DNA from: Smittium mucronatum
Lineage: Eukaryota > Kickxellomycota > Harpellomycetes > Harpellales > Legeriomycetaceae
Length of the DNA stretch: 18,020 nt
Assembly (NCBI GenBank): GCA_001953115.1
Contig: LSSL01001642.1
Coordinates: 4,867-22,886 of the forward strand
Reading direction: 5' to 3'
A program made the position numbers and the translations under genes. The notes beneath the pieces are model-generated. The model searched no databases and was not told where the DNA came from. It was given only the letters and a program-made list of their open reading frames with translations. Each line of letters begins with the position of its first letter. Position 1 is the first letter of the stretch. Of the stretch, positions 1 through 8,093 are shown in pieces.

Positions 1-488
1 GGAAATTTATTTTAAAGTTAATAAAAAGTTCAAAAAGCCAATTTAAGAAAATTCTAAAGTGGAAATTTCAAAAAAATTCCACCCAACTCCCCTCTGCCGC
101 TCTAGCAGCTCCATACCTCGAGGGCATTGGTTCAAGGGCTCACCCCTATCCTCAAAAAGATTTAAACCTCCCCATTTTAAGCCTAAATTAATGTACTGGA
201 TCTTTTAATTTTGTCAACAAATATGTCTGAAAATTGTGTAAATCCAAATGGCCTGATGAATTCTTATAGGCTGCAAGTACAACGGGCTGATTCTTTTTCA
301 CACAATTTTTTTTTTTTTTAGTTTTAGCCCTCCATAATCAACCTGATATATCTCAGGTTCATTTCTATAGTTAAACTTTTCAATTTTATGATGAAAAAAA
401 AATCAAAGAAAACTGACCATGAGACGAATAAATAATTCGCTATAGTTTCGTTAAATTAGATTTCTGATACCAGCACACTTACGCAAAT

Positions 489-515
489 CCCAACAAAAAT
501 CTAAATTTTGTTGGG
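489..515. repeat. Perfect 10-bp inverted repeat (hairpin)
   Basis: CCCAACAAAA at 489-498 is the exact reverse complement of TTTTGTTGGG at 506-515, with a 7-base loop. A perfect 10-bp stem containing several G:C pairs is unusual in this AT-rich background. Its role is unknown. It could be a relic of a palindromic repeat or a structured segment of an unannotated transcript. Confidence 0.7.
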
Positions 516-650
516 GGGAAAGTGTGGGGAGTCATTTTCTCCATGGATAAAATTGAAAGCACATGACTAATCACGGCTCCCTTTTATTATTATCAGTCTA
601 AGATCACAACACTACATCCAGCTTTCTCAATCGTATTAACCACCTCCCCC

Positions 651-697
651 ACCCATCAAACCCCATAATAAAACCATTGCTGGGTTTAATGATGGGT
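651..697. repeat. Imperfect inverted repeat (hairpin)
   Basis: ACCCATCAAACCC at 651-663 pairs with GGGTTTAATGATGGGT at 682-697. The stem has 13 pairs, a 3-base bulge (TTA on the complement of the right arm) and a loop of about 18 bases. No known element is recognised. It lies about 140 bp after another strong hairpin, so the two may belong to one decayed repeat. Confidence 0.6.
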
Positions 698-1018
698 ATA
701 TTGACTCTTTCCTTAATAATTTACAATATGAGTGTGGTTTTCTAGCATAGTTTATTATGTTCAAAGATATATTGTCAAAATGAATTTTACTCTTTGGAAT
801 GCGACAAACCTTTCTGGCGAAGATTTCGTCCTGATAATCAAAGTTTTTTTGGTCCTACTTTTAATCTATTGATATTTATCTGAATTTTACTAAACTTTTT
901 GACCCTAACCCTCCCCCCTACCCCCCATATCTGAAGCCCTCCAAGCATTTGATTGGACATGTTGCTGGAAATGCCACTGACACTCCTTTCAGCTGGTTTT
1001 TTTAATAATATGTTTGGT

Positions 1019-1821
1019 TTAGCCCTTTCAGGGCTGGGTATACAAAAATGGCTTCAAAGTAAAGTCCGCAAAAAGTCAATAGCGCCAATAAATCAAACCC
1101 TTACGGTATTAAAAGCAAATAGAATTGCATGTTTAACTTACATTTATAATGGTGTATTACAAGTAAAAAAAGTGATGGCCAGTTAAAACCTGACGCCGAA
1201 ATAGAATTATTAAAAAAAAATTACATCATTAATTAAATGGACAATTGCATTGGTAAATTTCAATTGTTAAAATGGCAAATTAACTTTGCTGAAAAAATAA
1301 TTTTATAGTTTAAACGCAAAAAAATGCACCTTCAGTCTAGAAAATGTCATTTTTAATTTCGTTTACTTGTTTAGAGCTGATTATTTTTGACTAATAAAAC
1401 ACTAAAGTAATCAATCTTTATAGTGTAGATGTAAAAAAATGTACTTTCTGTTCAGAAAGTGTCATTTTTCTGCATTTATTTGTATCAAGTCGATTATTTT
1501 TGACTAATAAAACAACACCGATCTGAATTTTTGTATTTTAAATGTAAAAAAATGCACTTTCTGTAATGAAAATGTCATTTTTATCTTCATTCATTCGTTT
1601 GGACTCGATTATTATTGACTAATAAAACACAATAATCAAGGTTTATAGTATAAATGTTAAAAAATATACTTATTGTACGGAAAGTGTCATTTTTATCCTC
1701 AGTTATTTAATTTCATGAAACCGAGTCTTATAATTGGCATATAGCAACCTTTTATATTATATAATATCCCTTGCGCATGTCAAAAAAAAATAAGTAAAGA
1801 TTTGGCCCCTGAAAGGGTTAA
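1019..1821. mobile_element. Candidate piggyBac-type non-autonomous element
   Basis: The left end reads TTAG-CCCTTTCAGGG (1019-1033). The right end, read on the minus strand, is TTAA-CCCTTTCAGGG (1821-1807). Fourteen of 15 positions match. TTAA target duplication followed by CCC-type inverted termini is the established hallmark of the piggyBac superfamily. The enclosed 803 bp has no transposase-like frame, so it would be a MITE-like derivative. Between the ends lies a four-copy tandem repeat with palindromes, of a kind often found near transposon ends. Against the call, the termini are short, they are nearly self-complementary (CCCT-3 nt-AGGG), and the left target site carries one mismatch. 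Confidence 0.35.
1295..1735. repeat. 113-bp tandem repeat, about four copies, each with a palindrome
   Basis: The anchor GTCATTTTT recurs at about 1346, 1461, 1573 and 1686, giving spacings of 115, 112 and 113 bp. A second anchor, TTGACTAATAAAAC, recurs between the palindromes. In the second unit the core is ACTTTCTG-TT-CAGAAAGT (about 1443-1460), a perfect 8-bp palindrome. It is flanked by AAAAATG and CATTTTT, which are also complementary, so the stem extends with small bulges. Other units carry degraded versions. The copies are diverged, which indicates age. Confidence 0.8.
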
Positions 1822-2826
1822 AGAACACGCAAAACCGCCATTAGTTGGTTGAAAAGACTAAATCTATTTTCCGGAAAAAAATTTTTTTTGGGTGCGTAAT
1901 AGATATGAAGCAGTCAATATTGACAAGATATCTGCGTGTCAATTAAAGCCCTACTTGCTTTATTTTCAATTTCAAATCCATGTCAACTATAAAACCCATA
2001 GCGATTTGCTCGAAAATATTCGGATATATAAAAAAAAGAGCGGGTACTATCTCTAACCCCCAACCTTCAGCTCGTTCAGGGTCCAAATACGCTTTTAACC
2101 TTAATTTGGCGTGGATTATTCACCCTCCGCTATATATTATTTAAGGGATAACCAATGAGCCATGTATCTTTGGTATTATTCATAATTTTAATCTTACTGT
2201 AAACCCAGTCTAGTGTTATTTTTAAACCTAGAAAATGGGTTGAGCGGTCTTTTTTTTTATGAAAAAAAAAAATGATCCAGACAATAAAATCCCTTCTAAA
2301 TGGTTCTTTTTAACAAGACTTGAATCTGTATATGCATTTATATTTTTATATTACATAAAATTTCGTTTACATAAATTCAAAAGTAATGGTTAATTTTGGT
2401 AATTGGATAAATTACTATTCCGTCTATTCATAAGTAATCTATGGCCAGTTGATTTTGTTGTTTCTGACTAAAATCCCTATACAGTTAGGGAATCTAAATG
2501 CTTCAAAATATTTGACATGAATATATAAAAAGATGTACCACCAGCATACTTTCTGTTGGGAATTAATTACTTTTTTTACATAATATTATATATATTTTTC
2601 AGCTATTTTTATTATTTTAAATCTTTCACAAGTACAAATACCATTGGCTTGATACAACAACTCCCAATAGCTCACTCCTTTATTTATATTTACGGGGATA
2701 TGGACCCCCAATATGGAATATGTTTATATGACCATCCTCCTATGAGTAATCAACAAACTCGTAAAATCAGATTAGTGGTATCCTAAAATATTGCTTTTAT
2801 AGCACCAAATCTGTTTATAATTCCGG
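1822..2826. other. Spacer upstream of the secreted-protein gene, no gene seen
   Basis: The stretch is AT-rich with several homopolymer runs, including a T9-ATG-A11 foldback at about 2251-2273. A 60-codon open stretch follows an intron-3'-like TTTTTCAG at about 2595-2602 and ends at 2786. It has no ATG and no recognisable domain, so it is not called. A TATA-like motif and a small GC-richer patch near 2100-2140 have no coding sequence attached. Confidence 0.5.
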
Positions 2827-2835
2827 TATAAATAT
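2827..2835 (+). promoter_or_regulatory. TATA-box-like motif for the 2990 gene
   Basis: TATAAATAT lies 155 bp upstream of the ATG. Between them are pyrimidine-rich tracts (about 2841-2850 and 2884-2912), common in promoters and 5' leaders of well-expressed fungal genes. The call rests on motif and position only. Confidence 0.4.
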
Positions 2836-2989
2836 CTTTACTTTTCTCTACACAAGAACAAATTTATCAACACGTTGAAAAGTTTCCTCCTAAGTTCATT
2901 CCTATTCTCATTTTTTGATTCTGTAACTGGTTTTTTTTGCCTCTACATTTTAACGATTAGTTATTACATCCCTTTCTGATTTATAAAAA

Positions 2990-3670
2990 ATGAGACTATC
3001 AATCGTATCTGCTTTGGCCTTTATCGCCGGTGTATCCAGCAGCACCCTCACTGTCACTGTTTTCGAAACTGTGTGCAGAGTTCCTTCCACCACCACCACC
3101 GCTCCATACTACATCTCCTCATCATCCGCCTCTTTGTCTGCCGCTCCTTCTTACGCTTCCTCTTCTTCTGCCTCATCTGTCGTTCCAGGATATACTTCAT
3201 CCACATCTTCCGCTTCCTCTGGTTACTCCGCTTCAGTCCCAACCCCAACCCCCGGATCTAGTTCTTCTCAGTCTTCAGTAGCTCCCTCTTCTACATCTTC
3301 TGGGTCTTATGTCTCTTCATCATCAATCCCCGCCTCATCATCATCAATCCCCGCCTCATCATCATCAATCCCTGCCTCATCATCATCAATCCCTGTCTCA
3401 TCATCATCAATTCCCGCCTCATCATCATCAGTTCCTGCTTCATCAACTACCTCTACTACCACCACCACCACCTCTACTACCACCTCTACTACTTCAGCTT
3501 TCGTTCCTACTACTCCACCATCCACTCAATGCTCAAAGCTTAACGAAAATGAACACCCTAACTATGTAGCTTGTACTAACGCTGCTGGTTGCAAAGCCGT
3601 ATACATTACTAACGGACAGATCTGTAACTGTGACCCAAGTGGTGCCCCTGCTTTATGCATCAACCTCTAA
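2990..3670 (+). CDS. Secreted Ser/Thr-rich mucin-like protein with six-cysteine C-terminus
   Basis: This is a 226-residue intronless frame starting at an ATG with A at -3 in an A-rich context. Residues 1-17 look like a cleavable signal peptide: Arg2, a hydrophobic core LSIVSALAFIAGV, then small residues. After SSTLTVTVFETVC (Cys29) comes a long Ser/Thr/Pro/Ala region, expected to be heavily O-mannosylated. It contains six 7-residue SSSSIPA-type repeats (109-150) and a Thr-rich run (153-168). The C-terminus has six cysteines at 181, 195, 201, 212, 214 and 223, spaced C-x13-C-x5-C-x10-C-x-C-x8-C, suggesting a small disulphide-bonded module. No C-terminal hydrophobic GPI signal is seen, so it is probably secreted or held in the wall by other means. 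C-ending codons (TCC, ACC, GCC) stand out from the AT-rich surroundings and suggest good expression. I do not recognise the Cys module. Adhesin, wall mucin or effector-like roles are all possible. Confidence 0.85.
   Translation: MRLSIVSALAFIAGVSSSTLTVTVFETVCRVPSTTTTAPYYISSSSASLSAAPSYASSSSASSVVPGYTSSTSSASSGYSASVPTPTPGSSSSQSSVAPSSTSSGSYVSSSSIPASSSSIPASSSSIPASSSSIPVSSSSIPASSSSVPASSTTSTTTTTTSTTTSTTSAFVPTTPPSTQCSKLNENEHPNYVACTNAAGCKAVYITNGQICNCDPSGAPALCINL
3314..3439 (+). repeat. In-frame 21-bp minisatellite, six units
   Basis: Six consecutive 21-bp units encode SSSSIPA with minor variants (IPV in unit 4, VPA in unit 6). Units differ mainly at synonymous third positions (ATC/ATT, CCC/CCT). The array keeps the reading frame, so unit gain or loss would change the length of the glycosylated stalk without disrupting the protein. 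This is a known mode of variation in fungal surface mucins. Confidence 0.9.
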
Positions 3671-5174
3671 TTTATTGAACTTATCTAGCTTATTCATTTT
3701 TTGAATTTGATTTTTTACTGTTAAAAGTATTCTATTTTTTTTTGTTTTTTTGGAATATAATCCTCTTAATCTTTTCCCCCTATTACTTTTTTTCATTTTT
3801 ATGTTTCTTTTTTGTGAAGATTTGATGGTTATGTTTTTGTGATTAGTATTTATGATTCAGATTTTAATTATGGTGTTTCTCTGAGGGTTGTCAAAGAATC
3901 GCTATCGACTTTTTGCTTTTTTTTAGATCTTTTACTTTGTTGGCATCTGGTGCTATATTACTTATTGCTTATAATTAAGCTAATTGATTAAATCAACGGA
4001 GAACCGCGAGTTCTGAAGATGGTTGGTATTTTTCCCAAGCTGGTATTTAGCAAATATCAATAAAATTGAAGACGCAGCAATTATTTATTATATGAATATC
4101 CATTATTCAAATCTATCAGCTAAATGTATCCCCAAATTTGAGGAAATTGTATGTTCTGTTTTGCCAATTAAGGATTAAAATATAATTGGATAGCCACATG
4201 ATTTTCCATAAATGAAAAGATATGATGAAGGAATAAGCACTCCATTAATATAGTCTATAATCAAACTGTTGCAACTTTTTTTTTACAAAAAAACCCCAGA
4301 TTCGGTTTTGATTATGGCATTTTCGCCGGTTCAAATTATCGTTATTGTGATTCAGGTATGGTAATAGCTATTTTTTATCGGCAATCAAAGGATACATGGC
4401 CGAAAAACAAGTGATATCGCGATCGTTATAAAAAAATGATATAAAGACTTGGAATGTGCTTGTAAACTATAATATTTTTTGGTCTAATAAACTAGCAAAA
4501 ATCCTTGTTTTTTTGTAATGTTTCTTTTTGCATTTATAGAAAAACTTGTTGATTTTCTTGCTTGAATCGCCACTAGTAGCTATAACATCTCGCATTTCCG
4601 GAACTACCGGTTCATAATTATCATTTTAGTCACTGTTAGATGAAACTGTGTGTTTTTTTGGGCAAACTAATAAATTGAGAGGAAAATAAAGGGACTTGCA
4701 AATAAAAATATGTTTGGCTTTTCATTTTTTAGAATGAATATTTTCCCCTTTTTTATAAAAAAAAATAATCAATTGTCTAAAGGATTTATGGAATCAAATC
4801 AATAGAGGGGGGAACCCCCCCCCCCCCCCCTTCCCTGACCTTTTCCTTTTGTTCTTTGTTGGAAATTTTCCAAGATCAAATAACCAACTTTTCTGTTACC
4901 TATCCAAAGCTAAAACTAAACTACTGTGTACAAGAGTATATGATTATGGGGCTGCTAAAGAAAAAAAAGAAAAGGATTTAAATCTAGCTACTGCTATATG
5001 TAGCAGCTGATATAGTGTTTAACCATATGCTTTTTTTTTTTATATAAAAGACCATTGAAACTAGTACAAGTATCTCGAATCGAAAAAAATGGGCTTTTAA
5101 TCTTGTTGACAAAATAAAGGAGTTGGCTTTAATAGATTTTTTTTTTTTTTTTTTGTGGATTTCATGGTTAGTTT
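3671..5174. other. Non-coding spacer downstream of the secreted-protein gene
   Basis: The first 150 bp are T-rich, as expected of a fungal 3' UTR, but no clear AATAAA sits at a usual distance. No coding frame is supported. The stretch contains a long C tract (4815-4830), a small hairpin CTGCTA-TATG-TAGCAG near 4992, and poly(T) runs, the longest at about 5140. No tRNA or rRNA signature was found. Confidence 0.6.
4807..4830. other. G6-AA-C16 homopolymer tract
   Basis: Six G (4807-4812), two A, then sixteen C (4815-4830) occur inside AT-rich DNA. The G and C runs can pair, and the C16 strand could form an i-motif while its complement could form a G-quadruplex-like structure. The exact length may be a sequencing or assembly approximation. 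No gene boundary is adjacent. Confidence 0.75.
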
Positions 5175-5553
5175 TTAGCGAAAAGAAATCGATTTCTCCA
5201 ACAAGACTAGTAAAGATTTAGAGTACTGTTTATTATTGCAGACAAGTATTTTTTTGAATCTGGAATCATTGCATTGTTCTAGTGCGAATAATCTCTTTTG
5301 TTTCGAATATTTTGCTGATCTTGCAAGGGTCTACAAGGCGGATCCATTCCGATTTATCAATTCATTGCTAAACCCGGTTTCAATACATCATTTGTTCCAT
5401 ACAATATCTAAACGTACAATCTCGAAACTATTCTCATCCCATCTTCACACTTTTCTGATTAGACATTTTCAAAAGAAAAAAAAAGCCTGGAATGATCTTG
5501 ATAAAATAACACTTTTTTTTAATTTTATTTCCAGAAAAGTAAGATTATTATAA
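5175..5553. other. Doubtful coding remnant, both strands open
   Basis: On the plus strand an open stretch follows a good intron-3'-like sequence (TTTATTATTGCAG, ending 5241) and runs to 5553 without a stop. It has no ATG start and is rich in Leu, Phe and His. On the minus strand, codons 5330-5178 are also open and give a charged, more protein-like sequence (for example FALEQCNDSRFKKILV). A TAG at 5333-5331 separates them from a further open piece at 5387-5334. Local base composition is less AT-rich than the flanks, which favours a past coding role. I cannot identify a family or decide the strand. Confidence 0.2.
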
Positions 5554-5617
5554 AATCTAAGATTCGTCAATTCAGGCCTTTAAATATCGTTAGGTATGAA
5601 ACCTGTAGGTTCGCTGA

Positions 5618-5775
5618 AAATTATCATTTCTAGTTTTCCAATATTTTTATTAACAAAACTATCATTTCTAGTTTTCCAATCTTTTTATTAACAAAATTAT
5701 CATTTCTATTTTTCCAATCCTTTTATTAACAAAATTATCATTTCTAGTTTTCCTATCCTTTTTAATGACAGAATT
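5618..5775. repeat. 38-bp tandem repeat, four copies
   Basis: The unit begins near TTATCATTTCTAGTTTTCC and continues with TTTTTATTAACAAAA. The ATCATTTCTA anchor starts at 5623, 5661, 5699 and 5737, an exact 38-bp period. The first three units are nearly identical. The fourth decays into TTTTTAATGACAGAATTAAT. There is no coding content. Confidence 0.88.
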
Positions 5776-5806
5776 AATTGGTATAAATACATTCAACATA
5801 ATTTTA

Positions 5807-5890
5807 AATAATACATTAATTCTAAATGACACTATCTACCAATAAAATTCCGTGATACAAAAAAAATAATAATAATACATTAATTCTAAA
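5807..5890 (+). mobile_element. Short poly(A)-tailed insertion flanked by 20-bp direct repeats
   Basis: The 20-mer AATAATACATTAATTCTAAA occurs exactly at 5807-5826 and 5871-5890. Between them lie 44 bp (5827-5870) that contain AATAAA (5841-5846), then ATTCCGTGATAC, then A8 and TAAT. A polyadenylation signal followed closely by an A tail and bounded by a long perfect direct repeat is the classic outcome of target-primed reverse transcription of a severely 5'-truncated RNA. The RNA could be a LINE, a SINE or an mRNA. A simple local duplication is the alternative. Confidence 0.5.
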
Positions 5891-6480
5891 ATTTTAAAAT
5901 GGTGAAAGTTATTCACAAGTGGAATTTATTTACTTTTGGATATAATCAATATAGCTCTCACTAGACTATAGGTATCAAAACTCAATCTTTTCTAATACCA
6001 GGTTTTCCTTAAAGGGGGGTTTTTTTTGCTTGGAAAATCATAAATTTATACTATATTCGATAGCACGCTGGTCAAAAATCTGAAAACACCTTCATCTGAG
6101 CCATTTTCAATTAAAGTATTAATCATATAATTTATCGTGACTGGAAATGTAAAAAGATTGCAAATAATCAAAGATTTTGATAGCCAAATCGCAATTATTA
6201 TAACTAATAGACATCTATAATATCATTTGAACTCAAGAGTTGAATTAATATTAAAAAATACGGGGGAGGCTTGTGTATATTATTAAATATTTATACAAAT
6301 TTTACATTATTTAAGCTGTTTGTATGCCAGCATACAATCATCCATATTTTATAAAATAAAAAATAATTCGTAGAGTAAGCCTAGTAGAAAAAGGAATCCC
6401 CATTCGCATATTCTTGAGCATTTCTAAACTAGATAGCAGGGTATTACTGTTTATAAATTTACTGACTTATCCAGAATAGT
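5891..6480. other. Spacer downstream of the Opy2-like gene
   Basis: This AT-rich non-coding stretch lies 3' of the minus-strand gene ending at 6481. No clear AATAAA on the minus strand is seen within the first 200 bp. Only short fortuitous frames are present. A G7-T8 run occurs near 6015-6029. Confidence 0.5.
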
Positions 6481-7599
6481 TCACGAAGATTTATGGGGAT
6501 TGGGAGGTGCAGTTCTGAATGGCATTATAATATGGTTTTCATTAGCTTTCAGTGCTGAGATCTGCACAGGTTCTATGTCTATAACTTCATCTGGATTAAA
6601 TCCCAAATTATCCTGGGATTTAAAACTGGAAAGTTTTGATGCAGTTGTTCCTACTGCTATAGAAAAGCTTTGAATCTGCTCAGTTGAATGTGTTTGTTTG
6701 TGGTCCATATTTACAGGAGTTGAAGAAGAATTGATCCTTATTATCTTTGGGCAGTGAGCCAAAGAGGCTGAATGTGGATCTGAAATAACAACTCTAAATG
6801 AATCTTCAGTAAAAATCGAGGACTGGGAGCTGAATCTTTTCAAAGCTTTTTCATGGTCGTAAGCAAAGTTATCCGAAATTGGTGAATTAAGCTTTTTCCT
6901 AGTGTTGAAATCATCAATACTAATAATATGGGGAATAGATCCGGAATCCCTTGCACTTCTCCTACTTAAAGACAATTTACTGTCTACAAGTTTGCCGTTA
7001 TGCAGAGCCTTGACAGTAATTGGGCCGTGGGTGCTAAAAATACCAGAGATACCCATTCTGGAAGCTTTATCATCGTAATTTATGCCAGAATCCGAACTGA
7101 GGATGCTTCTAGTGGAAAGAGCGCCATTTTGATTAATATTATTCGTTAAATAAGTTCTAAAACCAGGGCCAGCCTGATTAGCTTGATGTAAGATCGAGTT
7201 TCTAAGATCAAGGCTTGCATGATTAATAGGGCGGGAATCTATCAGATCGACGAGCTTGCTGCCATAAAGAGAATCGCTTTTGCTAAGGATAGCATCAGAG
7301 TTAAGCATGACGGCTTTAGAGAGATTCCTTTTACTCATCTTGGATCTGTAATTAAAGAATACGATAAGACCAAAACAAATAAAAGAGAAACTAAAGGCCA
7401 CTATGGACGCCAATCCTATTGAACGAGCGGGATTGTTATAGGAAGTATCTTGAATACAAGTGTAATATGGGCATTGAGTGCATGCAAAGGGGGTTATCGC
7501 ATACCTATATCCCTGTTGACAGCTTGTTGTGGGAACAGGCCCAATATCAGGACAACCTATTATGCAACCATTGACATCAAGAGGATATCCAGAATCCAT
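6481..7599 (-). CDS. Opy2-like single-pass membrane anchor protein
   Basis: This is a 372-residue intronless frame from the first in-frame ATG (7599-7597) to TGA at 6483-6481. The short N-terminus is cysteine-rich: Cys12, 16, 27, 40, 43 and 48, with Cys-Pro pairs at 16-17 and 43-44 and a CTQCPYYTC core. This matches the general pattern of the fungal Opy2 extracellular domain (C-x2/3-CP-...-C-x2-CP-x3/4-C). One transmembrane segment follows at about 61-82, then a basic stop-transfer stretch (YRSKMSKRN). The remaining 285 or so residues are Ser-rich, polar and probably disordered in the cytoplasm. Total length is close to yeast Opy2, as I recall it about 360 residues. In yeast that protein anchors Ste50 at the plasma membrane and so feeds Ste11 into the HOG osmostress and filamentation MAPK pathways. 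The same role here is inference. The frame stays open upstream for 22 hydrophobic codons (LFFFLIKNFILTLTKL...), like a signal peptide, but without an ATG. A spliced first exon is therefore possible. Confidence 0.6.
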   Translation of the reverse strand: MDSGYPLDVNGCIIGCPDIGPVPTTSCQQGYRYAITPFACTQCPYYTCIQDTSYNNPARSIGLASIVAFSFSFICFGLIVFFNYRSKMSKRNLSKAVMLNSDAILSKSDSLYGSKLVDLIDSRPINHASLDLRNSILHQANQAGPGFRTYLTNNINQNGALSTRSILSSDSGINYDDKASRMGISGIFSTHGPITVKALHNGKLVDSKLSLSRRSARDSGSIPHIISIDDFNTRKKLNSPISDNFAYDHEKALKRFSSQSSIFTEDSFRVVISDPHSASLAHCPKIIRINSSSTPVNMDHKQTHSTEQIQSFSIAVGTTASKLSSFKSQDNLGFNPDEVIDIEPVQISALKANENHIIMPFRTAPPNPHKSS

Positions 7600-7770
7600 T
7601 ATTTGGAGCAAACAAATTAATTTCGTTAAGGTTAAAATAAAATTCTTTATCAAAAAGAAAAACAATTCAAGAGGGAAAAGATATAAATTAAAGGGAAATC
7701 GAGTTTAAGATGGTGCAGAAAAGTTACAAGGGATGGGATTATTTATGAGGTTGGAAAAGAATGAGCATCA

Positions 7771-7974
7771 CTAAAATGTATTACGAAATAACAAAAAAAT
7801 CAGCATTCTTGAAATATCTGTAATTTTAGAACATGACTTGAATTTCGAAATATTCTTTGGACAGGTCCAAGGATATTCACCCAATTGCTGGCAATCCACT
7901 TTAGATGCCCAGTAGGGTGACACGGCTCGTATTTCAGGAATTTCTATTGGGGTTGACCCAAATGGGTCTGTCAT
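7771..7974 (-). pseudogene. Unidentified coding-like fragment upstream of the Opy2-like gene
   Basis: A 67-codon frame starts at an ATG (7974) and reads MTDPFGSTPIEIPEIR..., with a region containing YWASKVDCQQLGEYPWTCPKN. The Trp/Cys/Pro-rich middle looks like real protein, while the last 15 or so residues (MLIFLLFRNTF) look like run-on into a spacer. An acceptor-like ATGACAG overlaps the start, so this may be an internal exon or a relic whose rest is gone. The W-x-C arrangement loosely recalls the N-terminal Cys region of fungal class 3 lipases, but no GxSxG motif follows. I do not assign a family. It stands about 170 bp from the start of the next gene on the same strand. Confidence 0.25.
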
Positions 7975-8093
7975 AACAGGAGATTACCAATATAAAAACA
8001 AGTGTCATAGTATTTAGGAAATCCGAGAATATCGACACATCTGAATAATATGCATGCGAATTTCTAATTTTGGTTCGTTTACATATAGTATTA

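Larger units (their letters stand above)
1..1018. other. Non-coding spacer with two hairpins, no gene seen
   Basis: No reading frame with an ATG and protein-like composition is visible on either strand. The stretch is AT-rich with C-rich patches such as 900-930, and two strong inverted repeats listed separately. The first 16 bases, ggaaatttattttaaa, recur exactly at 9791-9806 inside a poly(T)-linked insertion, so the window may begin at the edge of a related mobile element. An open frame over 953-1186 begins at a TTG, has no recognisable domain and runs across the proposed left end of a mobile element, so I do not call it a gene. Confidence 0.6.

Noticed and set aside
902..928. Telomere-like CCCTAACCCT followed by C runs
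   Set aside because: Only two imperfect units are present, with no array and no chromosome-end context.
953..1186. 77-codon plus-strand frame
   Set aside because: It begins at TTG, has no domain, and straddles the proposed left end of a mobile element.
2251..2273. T9-ATG-A11 hairpin as a terminator or miRNA-like stem
   Set aside because: A pure A/T homopolymer foldback is expected by chance in this DNA.
2556..2786. 76-codon frame before the secreted-protein gene
   Set aside because: It has a TTG start and a hydrophobic Phe/Tyr-rich N-half typical of translated AT-rich DNA. The later half (YGDMDPQYGICLYDHPP) looks more protein-like but has no partner exon or family.
3308..3440. TCATCA repeats as a CRISPR-like array
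   Set aside because: The repeat is a coding minisatellite without spacers in a eukaryotic gene.
3030..3569. Several overlapping frames on both strands inside the secreted-protein gene
   Set aside because: They are frame shadows of the low-complexity Ser/Thr repeat. Their products are Pro/His/Leu, Met/Lys/Arg or Asp/Val runs with no independent support.
4310..4350. GGTTCAAAT resembling a tRNA B box (also near 130)
   Set aside because: No T-arm stem, acceptor stem or A box could be paired around either site.
7219..7422. 67-codon plus-strand frame opposite the Opy2-like gene
   Set aside because: It is an antisense shadow of the minus-strand gene, which has recognisable architecture.
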